DNA of 21,545 nt, taken from positions 1 to 21,545 of the forward strand of contig CAIIXF020000341.1 of the NCBI GenBank assembly GCA_903813345.2, read 5' to 3'. A program made the position numbers and the translations under genes. The stretch comes from Owenia fusiformis (lineage: Eukaryota; Annelida; Polychaeta; Sabellida; Oweniidae). Below are positions 10,701 to 21,545 of the stretch, one piece after another; positions within the stretch are counted from its first letter, which is position 1, and each line of letters opens with the position of its first letter. The notes beneath the pieces are model-generated. The model saw nothing but the letters and a program-made list of their open reading frames with translations, was not told the DNA's origin and did not search any database.

Positions 10701-12625
10701 CTGTTCAACTTGAACTATAACATCATTTTAGACCATTAATTTCAATTTTAGAGAGAAAAATTTATTTCGTAGCGCTCGTCCGAGGAGTGTCTCATCCTAA
10801 GTGTGTCTCGGCCGGAGACGTGTCATCCCGAGATGACACGAGACATCACCACTCTGTTCAACTTGAACTATAACATCATTTTAGACCATTAATTTCAATT
10901 TTAGAGAGAAAAATTTATTTCGTAGCGCTCGTCCGAGGAGTGTCTCATCCTAAGTGTGTCTCGGCCGGAGACGTGTCATCCCGAGATGACACGAGACATC
11001 ACCACTCTGTTCAACTTGAACTATAACATCATTTTAGACCATTAATTTCAATTTTAGAGAGAAAAATTTATTTCGTAGCGCTCGTCCGAGGAGTGTCTCA
11101 TCCTAAGTGTGTCTCGGCCGGAGACGTGTCATCCCGAGATGACACGAGACATCACCACTCTGTTCAACTTGAACTATAACATCATTTTAGACCATTAATT
11201 TCAATTTAGAGAGAAAAATTTATTTGTAGCGCTCGTCCGAGGAGTGTCTCATCCTAAGTGTGTCTCGGCCGGAGACGTGTCATCCCGAGATGACACGAGA
11301 CATCACCACTCTGTTCAACTTGAACTATAACATCATTTTAGACCATTAATTTCAATTTTAGAGAGAAAAATTTATTTCGTAGCGCTCGTCCGAGGAGTGT
11401 CTCATCCTAAGTGTGTCTCGGCCGGAGACGTGTCATCCCGAGATGACACGAGACATCACCACTCTGTTCAACTTGAACTATAACATCATTTTAGACCATT
11501 AATTTCAATTTTAGAGAGAAAAATTTATTTCGTAGCGCTCGTCCGAGGAGTGTCTCATCCTAAGTGTGTCTCGGCGGAGACGTGTCATCCCGAGATGACA
11601 CGAGACATCACCACTCTGTTCAACTTGAACTATAACATCATTTTAGACCATTAATTTCAATTTTAGAGAGAAAAATTTATTTCGTAGCGCTCGTCCGAGG
11701 AGTGTCTCATCCTAAGTGTGTCTCGGCCGGAGACGTGTCATCCCGAGATGACACGAGACATCACCACTCTGTTCAACTTGAACTATAACATCATTTTAGA
11801 CCATTAATTTCAATTTTAGAGAGAAAAATTTATTTCGTAGCGCTCGTCCGAGGAGTGTCTCATCCTAAGTGTGTCTCGGCCGGAGACGTGTCATCCCGAG
11901 ATGACACGAGACATCACCACTCTGTTCAACTTGAACTATAACATCATTTTAGACCATTAATTTCAATTTTAGAGAAAAAATTTATTTCGTAGCGCTCGTC
12001 GAGGAGTGTCTCATCCTAAGTGTGTCTCGGCCGGAGACGTGTCATCCCGAGATGACACGAGACATCACCACTCTGTTCAACTTGAACTATAACATCATTT
12101 TAGACCATTAATTTCAATTTTAGAGAGAAAAATTTATTTCGTAGCGCTCGTCCGAGGAGTGTCTCATCCTAAGTGTGTCTCGGCCGGAGACGTGTCATCC
12201 CGAGATGACACGAGACATCACCACTCTGTTCAACTTGAACTATAACATCATTTTAGACCATTAATTTCAATTTTAGAGAGAAAAATTTATTTCGTAGCGC
12301 TCGTCCGAGGAGTGTCTCATCCTAAGTGTGTCTCGGCCGGAGACGTGTCATCCCGAGATGACACGAGACATCACCACTCTGTTCAACTTGAACTATAACA
12401 TCATTTTAGACCATTAATTTCAATTTAGAGAGAAAAATTTATTTCGTAGCGCTCGTCCGAGGAGTGTCTCATCCTAAGTGTGTCTCGGCCGGAGACGTGT
12501 CATCCCGAGATGACACGAGACATCACCACTCTGTTCAACTTGAACTATAACATCATTTTAGACCATTAATTTCAATTTTAGAGAGAAAAATTTATTTCGT
12601 AGCGCTCGTCCGAGGAGTGTCTCAT

Positions 12626-15600
12626 CCTAAGTGTGTCTCGGCCGGAGACGTGTCATCCGAGATGACACGAGACATCACCACTCTGTTCAACTTGAACTAT
12701 AACATCATTTTAGACCATTAATTTCAATTTTAGAGAGAAAAATTTATTTCGTAGCGCTCGTCCGAGGAGTGTCTCATCCTAAGTGTCTCGGCCGGAGACG
12801 TGTCATCCCGAGATGACACGAGACATCACCACTCTGTTCAACTTGAACTATAACATCATTTTAGACCATTAATTTCAATTTTAGAGAGAAAAATTTATTT
12901 CGTAGCGCTCGTCCGAGGAGTGTCTCATCCTAAGTGTGTCTCGGCCGGAGACGTGTCATCCGAGATGACACGAGACATCACCACTCTGTTCAACTTGAAC
13001 TATAACATCATTTTAGACCATTAATTTCAATTTTAGAGAGAAAAATTTATTTCGTAGCGCTCGTCCGAGGAGTGTCTCATCCTAAGTGTGTCTCGGCCGG
13101 AGACGTGTCATCCCGAGATGACACGAGACATCACCACTCTGTTCAACTTGAACTATAACATCATTTTAGACCATTAATTTCAATTTTAGAGAGAAAAATT
13201 TATTTCGTAGCGCTCGTCCGAGGAGTGTCTCATCCTAGACGTGTCATCGAGTGACCGAGACATCACCACTCTGTTCAACTTGAACTATAACATCATTTTA
13301 GACCATTAATTTCAATTTTAGAGAGAAAAATTTATTTCGTAGCGCTCGTCCGAGGAGTGTCTCATCCTAAGTGTGTCTCGGCCGGAGACGTGTCATCCCG
13401 AGATGACACGAGACATCACCACTCTGTTCAACTTGAACTATAACATCATTTTAGACCATTAATTTCAATTTTAGAGAGAAAAATTTATTTCGTAGCGCTC
13501 GTCCGAGGAGTGTCTCATCCTAAGTGTGTCTCGGCCGGAGACGTGTCATCCCGAGATGACACGAGACATCACCACTCTGTTCAACTTGAACTATAACATC
13601 ATTTTAGACCATTAATTTCAATTTTAGAGAGAAAAATTTATTTCGTAGCGCTCGTCCGAGGAGTGTCTCATCCTAAGTGTGTCTCGGCCGGAGACGTGTC
13701 ATCCCGAGATGACACGAGACATCACCACTCTGTTCAACTTGAACTATAACATCATTTTAGACCATTAATTTCAATTTTAGAGAGAAAAATTTATTTCGTA
13801 GCGCTCGTCCGAGGAGTGTCTCATCCTAAGTGTGTCTCGGCCGGAGACGTGTCATCCCGAGATGACACGAGACATCACCACTCTGTTCAACTTGAACTAT
13901 AACATCATTTTAGACCATTAATTTCAATTTTAGAGAGAAAAATTTATTTCGTAGCGCTCGTCCGAGGAGTGTCTCATCCTAAGTGTGTCTCGGCCGGAGA
14001 CGTGTCATCCGAGATGACACGAGACATCACCACTCTGTTCAACTTGAACTATAACATCATTTTAGACCATTAATTTCAATTTAGAGAGAAAAATTTATTT
14101 CGTAGCGCTCGTCCGAGGAGTGTCTCATCCTAAGTGTGTCTCGGCCGGAGACGTGTCATCCCGAGATGACACGAGACATCACCACTCTGTTCAACTTGAA
14201 CTATAACATCATTTTAGACCATTAATTTCAATTTTAGAGAGAAAAATTATTTCGTAGCGCTCGTCCGAGGAGTGTCTCATCCTAAGTGGTCTCGGCCGGA
14301 GACGTGTCATCCCGAGATGACACGAGACATCACCACTCTGTTCAACTTGAACTATAACATCATTTTAGACCATTAATTTCAATTTTAGAGAGAAAAATTT
14401 ATTTCGTAGCGCTCGTCCGAGGAGTGTCTCATCCTAAGTGTGTCTCGGCCGGAGACGTGTCATCCGAGATGACACGAGACATCACCACTCTGTTCAACTT
14501 GAACTATAACATCATTTTAGACCATTAATTTCAATTTTAGAGAGAAAAATTTATTTCGTAGCGCTCGTCCGAGGAGTGTCTCATCCTAAGTGTGTCTCGG
14601 CGGAGACGTGTCATCCCGAGATGACACGAGACATCACCACTCTGTTCAACTTGAACTATAACATCATTTTAGACCATTAATTTCAATTTTAGAGAGAAAA
14701 ATTTATTTCGTAGCGCTCGTCCGAGGAGTGTCTCATCCTAAGTGTGTCTCGGCCGGAGACGTGTCATCCGAGATGACACGAGACATCACCACTCTGTTCA
14801 ACTTGAACTATAACATCATTTTAGACCATTAATTTCAATTTTAGAGAGAAAAATTTATTTCGTAGCGCTCGTCCGAGGAGTGTCTCATCCTAAGTGTGTC
14901 TCGGCCGGAGACGTGTCATCCGAGATGACACGAGACATCACCACTCTGTTCAACTTGAACTATAACATCATTTTAGACCATTAATTTCAATTTTAGAGAG
15001 AAAAATTTATTTCGTAGCGCTCGTCCGAGGAGTGTCTCATCCTAAGTGTGTCTCGGCCGGAGACGTGTCATCCCGAGATGACACGAGACATCACCACTCT
15101 GTTCAACTTGAACTATAACATCATTTAGACCATTAATTTCAATTTTAGAGAGAAAATTTATTTCGTAGCGCTCGTCCGAGGAGTGTCTCATCCTAAGTGT
15201 GTCTCGGCCGGAGACGTGTCATCCCGAGATGACACGAGACATCACCACTCTGTTCAACTTGAACTATAACATCATTTTAGACCATTAATTTCAATTTTAG
15301 AGAGAAAAATTATTTCGTAGCGCTCGTCCGAGGAGTGTCTCATCCTAAGTGTGTCTCGGCCGGAGACGTGTCATCCCGAGATGACACGAGACATCACCAC
15401 TCTGTTCAACTTGAACTATAACATCATTTTAGACCATTAATTTCAATTTTAGAGAGAAAAATTATTTCGTAGCGCTCGTCCGAGGAGTGTCTCATCCTAA
15501 GTGTGTCTCGGCCGGAGACGTGTCATCCCGAGATGACACGAGACATCACCACTCTGTTCAACTTGAACTATAACATCATTTTAGACCATTAATTTCAATT

Positions 15601-16864
15601 TTAGAGAGAAAAATTTATTTCGTAGCGCTCGTCCGAGGAGTGTCTCATCCTAAGTGTGTCTCGGCCGGAGACGTGTCATCCCGAGATGACACGAGACATC
15701 ACCACTCTGTTCAACTTGAACTATAACATCATTTTAGACCATTAATTTCAATTTTAGAGAGAAAAATTTATTTCGTAGCGCTCGTCCGAGGAGTGTCTCA
15801 TCCTAAGTGTGTCTCGGCCGGAGACGTGTCATCCCGAGATGACACGAGACATCACCACTCTGTTCAACTTGAACTATAACATCATTTTAGACCATTAATT
15901 TCAATTTTAGAGAGAAAAATTTATTTCGTAGCGCTCGTCCGAGGAGTGTCTCATCCTAAGTGTGTCTCGGCCGGAGACGTGTCATCCCGAGATGACACGA
16001 GACATCACCACTCTGTTCAACTTGAACTATAACATCATTTTAGACCATTAATTTCAATTTTAGAGAGAAAAATTTATTTCGTAGCGCTCGTCCGAGGAGT
16101 GTCTCATCCTAAGTGTGTCTCGGCCGGAGACGTGTCATCCGAGATGACACGAGACATCACCACTCTGTTCAACTTGAACTATAACATCATTTTAGACCAT
16201 TAATTTCAATTTTAGAGAGAAAAATTTATTTCGTAGCGCTCGTCCGAGGAGTGTCTCATCCTAAGTGTGTCTCGGCCGGAGACGTGTCATCCCGAGATGA
16301 CACGAGACATCACCACTCTGTTCAACTTGAACTATAACATCATTTAGACCATTAATTTCAATTTTAGAGAGAAAAATTTATTTCGTAGCGCTCGTCCGAG
16401 GAGTGTCTCATCCTAAGTGTGTCTCGGCCGGAGACGTGTCATCCCGAGATGACACGAGACATCACCACTCTGTTCAACTTGAACTATAACATCATTTTAG
16501 ACCATTAATTTCAATTTTAGAGAGAAAAATTTATTTCGTAGCGCTCGTCCGAGGAGTGTCATCCTAAGTGTGTCTCGGCCGGAGACGTGTCATCCCGAGA
16601 TGACACGAGACATCACCACTCTGTTCAACTTGAACTATAACATCATTTTAGACCATTAATTTCAATTTTAGAGAGAAAAATTTATTTCGTAGCGCTCGTC
16701 CGAGGAGTGTCTCATCCTAAGTGTGTCTCGGCCGGAGACGTGTCATCCGAGATGACACGAGACATCACCACTCTGTTCAACTTGAACTAACATCATTTTA
16801 GACCATTAATTTCAATTTTAGAGAGAAAAATTTATTCGTAGCGCTCGTCCGAGGAGTGTCTCAT
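12626..16864. repeat. Stretch enriched for the TCCGAG variant of inverted repeat B
   Basis: Units starting at 12626, 12929, 13978, 14433, 14737, 14889, 16108 and 16716 have TCATCCGAG instead of TCATCCCGAG, one C fewer at the arm-loop junction of inverted repeat B. I count eight among 28 units here, against about six in the other 113. If real, this is a local variant spread by unequal exchange or conversion; if technical, it is a homopolymer miscall. The change shortens the loop from four to three bases and leaves both arms able to pair. Confidence 0.5.
13234..13365. repeat. Rearranged monomer (unit 88), 132 bp, lacking the left arm of inverted repeat A
   Basis: CCTA is joined directly to GACGTGTCATC, so about 17 bases (consensus 5-21) are gone, removing the left arm and centre of inverted repeat A. 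The right arm and loop of repeat B are also damaged: two C, one A and a second A are missing, leaving GTGTCATCGAGTGACCGAG. From GAGACATC onward the unit is normal. The clustering of four separate losses within 45 bp, in an otherwise clean stretch (units 89-92 are all 153 bp), is unusual. It could be a genuine rearrangement or a structure-induced read error. Confidence 0.85.
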
Positions 16865-19800
16865 CCTAAGTGTGTCTCGGCCGGAGACGTGTCATCCCGA
16901 GATGACACGAGACATCACCACTCTGTTCAACTTGAACTATAACATCATTTTAGACCATTAATTTCAATTTTAGAGAGAAAAATTTATTTCGTAGCGCTCG
17001 TCCGAGGAGTGTCTCATCCTAAGTGTGTCTCGGCCGGAGACGTGTCATCCCGAGATGACACGAGACATCACCACTCTGTTCAACTTGAACTATAACATCA
17101 TTTTAGACCATTAATTTCAATTTTAGAGAGAAAAATTTATTTCGTAGCGCTCGTCCGAGGAGTGTCTCATCCTAAGTGTGTCTCGGCCGGAGACGTGTCA
17201 TCCCGAGATGACACGAGACATCACCACTCTGTTCAACTTGAACTATAACATCATTTTAGACCATTAATTTCAATTTTAGAGAGAAAAATTTATTTCGTAG
17301 CGCTCGTCCGAGGAGTGTCTCATCCTAAGTGTGTCTCGGCCGGAGACGTGTCATCCCGAGATGACACGAGACATCACCACTCTGTTCAACTTGAACTATA
17401 ACATCATTTTAGACCATTAATTTCAATTTTAGAGAGAAAAAATTATTTCGTAGCGCTCGTCCGAGGAGTGTCTCATCCTAAGTGTGTCTCGGCCGGAGAC
17501 GTGTCATCCCGAGATGACACGAGACATCACCACTCTGTTCAACTTGAACTATAACATCATTTTAGACCATTAATTTCAATTTTAGAGAGAAAAATTTATT
17601 TCGTAGCGCTCGTCCGAGGAGTGTCTCATCCTAAGTGTGTCTCGGCCGGAGACGTGTCATCCCGAGATGACACGAGACATCACCACTCTGTTCAACTTGA
17701 ACTATAACATCATTTTAGACCATTAATTTCAATTTTAGAGAGAAAAATTATTTCGTAGCGCTCGTCCGAGGAGTGTCTCATCCTAAGTGTGTCTCGGCCG
17801 GAGACGTGTCATCCCGAGATGACACGAGACATCACCACTCTGTTCAACTTGAACTATAACATCATTTAGACCATTAATTTCAATTTTAGAGAGAAAAATT
17901 TATTTCGTAGCGCTCGTCCGAGGAGTGTCTCATCCTAAGTGTGTCTCGGCCGGAGACGTGTCATCCCGAGATGACACGAGACATCACCACTCTGTTCAAC
18001 TTGAACTATAACATCATTTTAGACCATTAATTTCAATTTTAGAGAGAAAAATTTATTTCGTAGCGCTCGTCCGAGGAGTGTCTCATCCTAAGTGTGTCTC
18101 GGCCGGAGACGTGTCATCCCGAGATGACACGAGACATCACCACTCTGTTCAACTTGAACTATAACATCATTTTAGACCATTAATTTCAATTTTAGAGAGA
18201 AAAATTTATTTCGTAGCGCTCGTCCGAGGAGTGTCATCCTAAGTGTGTCTCGGCCGGAGACGTGTCATCCCGAGATGACACGAGACATCACCACTCTGTT
18301 CAACTTGAACTATAACATCATTTTAGACCATTAATTTCAATTTTAGAGAGAAAAATTTATTTCGTAGCGCTCGTCCGAGGAGTGTCTCATCCTAAGTGTG
18401 TCGGCCGGAGACGTGTCATCCCGAGATGACACGAGACATCACCACTCTGTTCAACTTGAACTATAACATCATTTTAGACCATTAATTTCAATTTAGAGAG
18501 AAAAATTTATTTCGTAGCGCTCGTCCGAGGAGTGTCTCATCCTAAGTGTGTCTCGCCGGAGACGTGTCATCCCGAGATGACACGAGACATCACCACTCTG
18601 TTCAACTTGAACTATAACATCATTTTAGACCATTAATTTCAATTTTAGAGAGAAAAATTTATTTCGTAGCGCTCGTCCGAGGAGTGTCTCATCCTAAGTG
18701 TGTCTCGGCCGGAGACGTGTCATCCCGAGATGACACGAGACATCACCACTCTGTTCAACTTGAACTATAACATCATTTTAGACCATTAATTTCAATTTTA
18801 GAGAGAAAAATTTATTTCGTAGCGCTCGTCCGAGGAGTGTCTCATCCTAAGTGTGTCTCGGCCGGAGACGTGTCATCCCGAGATGACACGAGACATCACC
18901 ACTCTGTTCAACTTGAACTATAACATCATTTTAGACCATTAATTTCAATTTTAGAGAGAAAAATTTATTTCGTAGCGCTCGTCCGAGGAGTGTCTCATCC
19001 TAAGTGTGTCTCGGCCGGAGACGTGTCATCCCGAGATGACACGAGACATCACCACTCTGTTCAACTTGAACTATAACATCATTTTAGACCATTAATTTCA
19101 ATTTTAGAGAGAAAAATTTATTTCGTAGCGCTCGTCCGAGGAGTGTCTCATCCTAAGTGTGTCTCGGCCGGAGACGTGTCATCCCGAGATGACACGAGAC
19201 ATCACCACTCTGTTCAACTTGAACTATAACATCATTTTAGACCATTAATTTCAATTTAGAGAGAAAAATTTATTTCGTAGCGCTCGTCGAGGAGTGTCTC
19301 ATCCTAAGTGTGTCTCGGCCGGAGACGTGTCATCCCGAGATGACACGAGACATCACCACTCTGTTCAACTTGAACTATAACATCATTTTAGACCATTAAT
19401 TTCAATTTTAGAGAGAGAAAAATTTATTTCGTAGCGCTCGTCCGAGGAGTGTCTCATCCTAAGTGTGTCTCGGCCGGGAGACGTGTCATCCCGAGATGAC
19501 ACGAGACATCACCACTCTGTTCAACTTGAACTATAACATCATTTTAGACCATTAATTTCAATTTTAGAGAGAAAAATTTATTTCGTAGCGCTCGTCCGAG
19601 GAGTGTCTCATCCTAAGTGTGTCTCGGCCGGAGACGTGTCATCCCGAGATGACACGAGACATCACCACTCTGTTCAACTTGAACTATAACATCATTTTAG
19701 ACCATTAATTTCAATTTTAGAGAGAAAAATTATTTCGTAGCGCTCGTCCGAGGAGTGTCTCATCCTAAGTGTGTCTCGGCCGGAGACGTGTGTCATCCCG

Positions 19801-20986
19801 AGATGACACGAGACATCACCACTCTGTTCAACTTGAACTATAACATCATTTTAGACCATTAATTTCAATTTTAGAGAGAAAAATTTATTCGTAGCGCTCG
19901 TCCGAGGAGTGTCTCATCCTAAGTGTGTCTCGGCCGGAGACGTGTCATCCCGAGATGACACGAGACATCACCACTCTGTTCAACTTGAACTATAACATCA
20001 TTTTAGACCATTAATTTCAATTTTAGAGAGAAAAATTTTTCGTAGCGCTCGTCCGAGGAGTGTCTCATCCTAAGTGTGTCTCGGCCGGAGACGTGTCATC
20101 CCGAGATGACACGAGACATCACCACTCTGTTCAACTTGAACTATAACATCATTTTAGACCATTAATTTCAATTTTAGAGAGAAAAATTTATTTCGTAGCG
20201 CTCGTCCGAGGAGTGTCTCATCCTAAGTGTGTCTCGGCCGGAGACGTGTCATCCCGAGATGACACGAGACATCACCACTCTGTTCAACTTGAACTATAAC
20301 ATCATTTTAGACCATTAATTTCAATTTTAGAGAGAAAAATTTATTTCGTAGCGCTCGTCCGAGGAGTGTCTCATCCTAAGTGTGTCTCGGCCGGAGACGT
20401 GTCATCCCGAGATGACACGAGACATCACCACTCTGTTCAACTTGAACTATAACATCATTTTAGACCATTAATTTCAATTTTAGAGAGAAAAATTTATTTC
20501 GTAGCGCTCGTCCGAGGAGTGTCTCATCCTAAGTGTGTCTCGGCCGGAGACGTGTCATCCCGAGATGACACGAGACATCACCACTCTGTTCAACTTGAAC
20601 TATAACATCATTTTAGACCATTAATTTCAATTTTAGAGAGAAAAATTTATTTCGTAGCGCTCGTCCGAGGAGTGTCTCATCCTAAGTGTGTCTCGGCCGG
20701 AGACGTGTCATCCCGAGATGACACGAGACATCACCACTCTGTTCAACTTGAACTATAACATCATTTTAGACCATTAATTTCAATTTTAGAGAGAAAAATT
20801 TATTTCGTAGCGCTCGTCGAGGAGTGTCTCATCCTAAGTGTGTCTCGGCCGGAGACGTGTCATCCCGAGATGACACGAGACATCACCACTCTGTTCAACT
20901 TGAACTATAACATCATTTTAGACCATTAATTTCAATTTTAGAGAGAGAAAAATTATTTCGTAGCGCTCGTCCGAGGAGTGTCTCAT

Positions 20987-21184
20987 CCTAAGTGTGTCTC
21001 GGCCGGAGACGTGTCATCCCGAGATGACACGAGATCCAGTGTGTCTCGGCCGGAGACGGTCATCCCGAGATGACACGAGACATCACACTCTGTTCAACTT
21101 GAACTATAACATCATTTTAGACCATTAATTTCAATTTTAGAGAGAAAAATTTATTTCGTAGCGCTCGTCCGAGGAGTGTCTCAT
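20987..21184. repeat. Enlarged monomer (unit 139), 198 bp, with a duplicated inverted-repeat module
   Basis: The unit runs normally to consensus position 48 (21034), then returns to TCC-AGTGTGTC, equivalent to position 153/1, and repeats positions 1-48 before continuing normally. The second copy lacks a TA (in CCTAAG), one T (GACGGTCATC) and one C (CATCACACTC). The unit thus carries two copies of dyads A and B. The simplest readings are a tandem duplication of about 46 bp, or a 105-bp deletion inside an extra unit between CATC sites that occur at 49-52 and 151-1. Both readings place the junction at a short CATC-type homology. Confidence 0.85.
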
Positions 21185-21486
21185 CCTAAGTGTGTCTCGG
21201 CCGGAGACGTGTCATCCGAGATGACACGAGACATCACCACTCTGTTCAACTTGAACTATAACATCATTTTAGACCATTAATTCAATTTAGAGAGAAAAAT
21301 TTATTTCGTAGCGCTCGTCCGAGGAGTGGTCATCCTAAGTGTGTCTCGGCCGGAGACGTGTCATCCCGAGATGACACGAGACATCACCACTCTGTTCAAC
21401 TTGAACTATAACATCATTTTAGACCATTAATTTCAATTTTAGAGAGAAAAATTTATTTCGTAGCGCTCGTCCGAGGAGTGTCTCAT

Positions 21487-21545
21487 CCTAAGTGTGTCTC
21501 GGCCGGAGACGTGTCATCCCGAGATGACACGAGACATCACCACTC
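21487..21545. repeat. Partial terminal monomer (unit 142)
   Basis: The first 59 bases of a normal unit, ending within CACCACTC. The window stops inside the unit, so the array continues beyond the right edge. The same is likely on the left, where base 1 happens to coincide with the arbitrary start of a unit. Confidence 0.95.

Larger units (their letters stand above)
1..21545. repeat. 153-bp tandem satellite array, 141 full units plus a partial unit
   Basis: The 153-bp monomer repeats head to tail with no interruption and no inverted unit. Unit starts (CCTAAG motif) can be followed one by one from 1 to 21487; the mean spacing is about 152.4 bp. About half the units are exactly 153 bp; most others lack one to four bases. 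The consensus is about 42% GC (35 C, 30 G) and holds one CGGCCG (EagI) and one AGCGCT (AfeI) site, so digestion should give a 153-bp ladder. All six frames of the consensus contain stops. Units this long, this similar and this numerous are typical of eukaryotic heterochromatic satellite DNA; the monomer is close to the length of DNA in a nucleosome core. Centromeric, pericentromeric or subtelomeric location cannot be told from the sequence. I do not recognise the family. No multi-unit higher-order period was apparent by eye. Neither array end lies in the window. Confidence 0.98.

Noticed and set aside
1-21545. CRISPR array (regular repeats with a dyad)
   Set aside because: There are no unique spacers: all 153 bases of the unit are conserved from copy to copy.
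1-21545. Telomeric repeats, microsatellites or embedded transposons
   Set aside because: Following all 142 unit starts leaves no stretch unexplained; no TTAGG/TTAGGG-type tract, terminal inverted repeat element or target-site duplication was seen. The only insertions are the 45-bp and 4-bp ones described.

Overview
The whole window is one uninterrupted tandem satellite DNA array. A 153-bp monomer, always in the same head-to-tail orientation, repeats from the first base to the last: 141 complete units (starts at 1, 152, 304, 455 ... 21334) and a 59-bp partial unit at the right edge. No array boundary, unique sequence, protein-coding gene, RNA gene or mobile element is visible, so all features below are parts or variants of this array. 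The organism is almost certainly a eukaryote, because arrays over 20 kb of near-identical ~150-bp units are typical of pericentromeric, centromeric or subtelomeric heterochromatin. I do not recognise the family and cannot name a species. CpG sites are not depleted in the monomer, which fits a lineage with little germline CpG methylation (many invertebrates, for example), but this is only a hint.

Units are numbered here from the CCTAAG motif (position 1 of the monomer). Monomer positions 127-153 and 1-60 form a GC-rich part full of short inverted repeats: a 5-bp-stem dyad at 10-24, a perfect 9-bp-stem dyad at 24-45, an odd-centred 13-bp palindrome at 61-73, and a short dyad at 133-142. Positions 74-125 form an AT-rich part (about 20% GC) with runs of A or T spaced about one helical turn apart. 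The GTCTC/GAGAC arms occur twice each, so the GC-rich part could also fold as a branched, cloverleaf-like structure.

Copies are extremely alike. By hand count about 68 of 141 units are exactly 153 bp, about 65 are 1-4 bp shorter (two much shorter), and 8 are longer. Almost all differences are one- or two-base indels in short homopolymers or dinucleotides, and substitutions are very rare. This suggests a recently homogenised array with residual long-read consensus error on top. Three units carry larger changes (unit 12 at 1672, unit 88 at 13234, unit 139 at 20987), and all three break within the inverted-repeat cluster.

The monomer consensus has stop codons in all six frames. The two short open frames near 1.2-1.7 kb exist only because small indels shift the frame, and they are not genes. 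The most interesting content is the dyad architecture, the coincidence of rearrangements with it, and the unusual variation spectrum.
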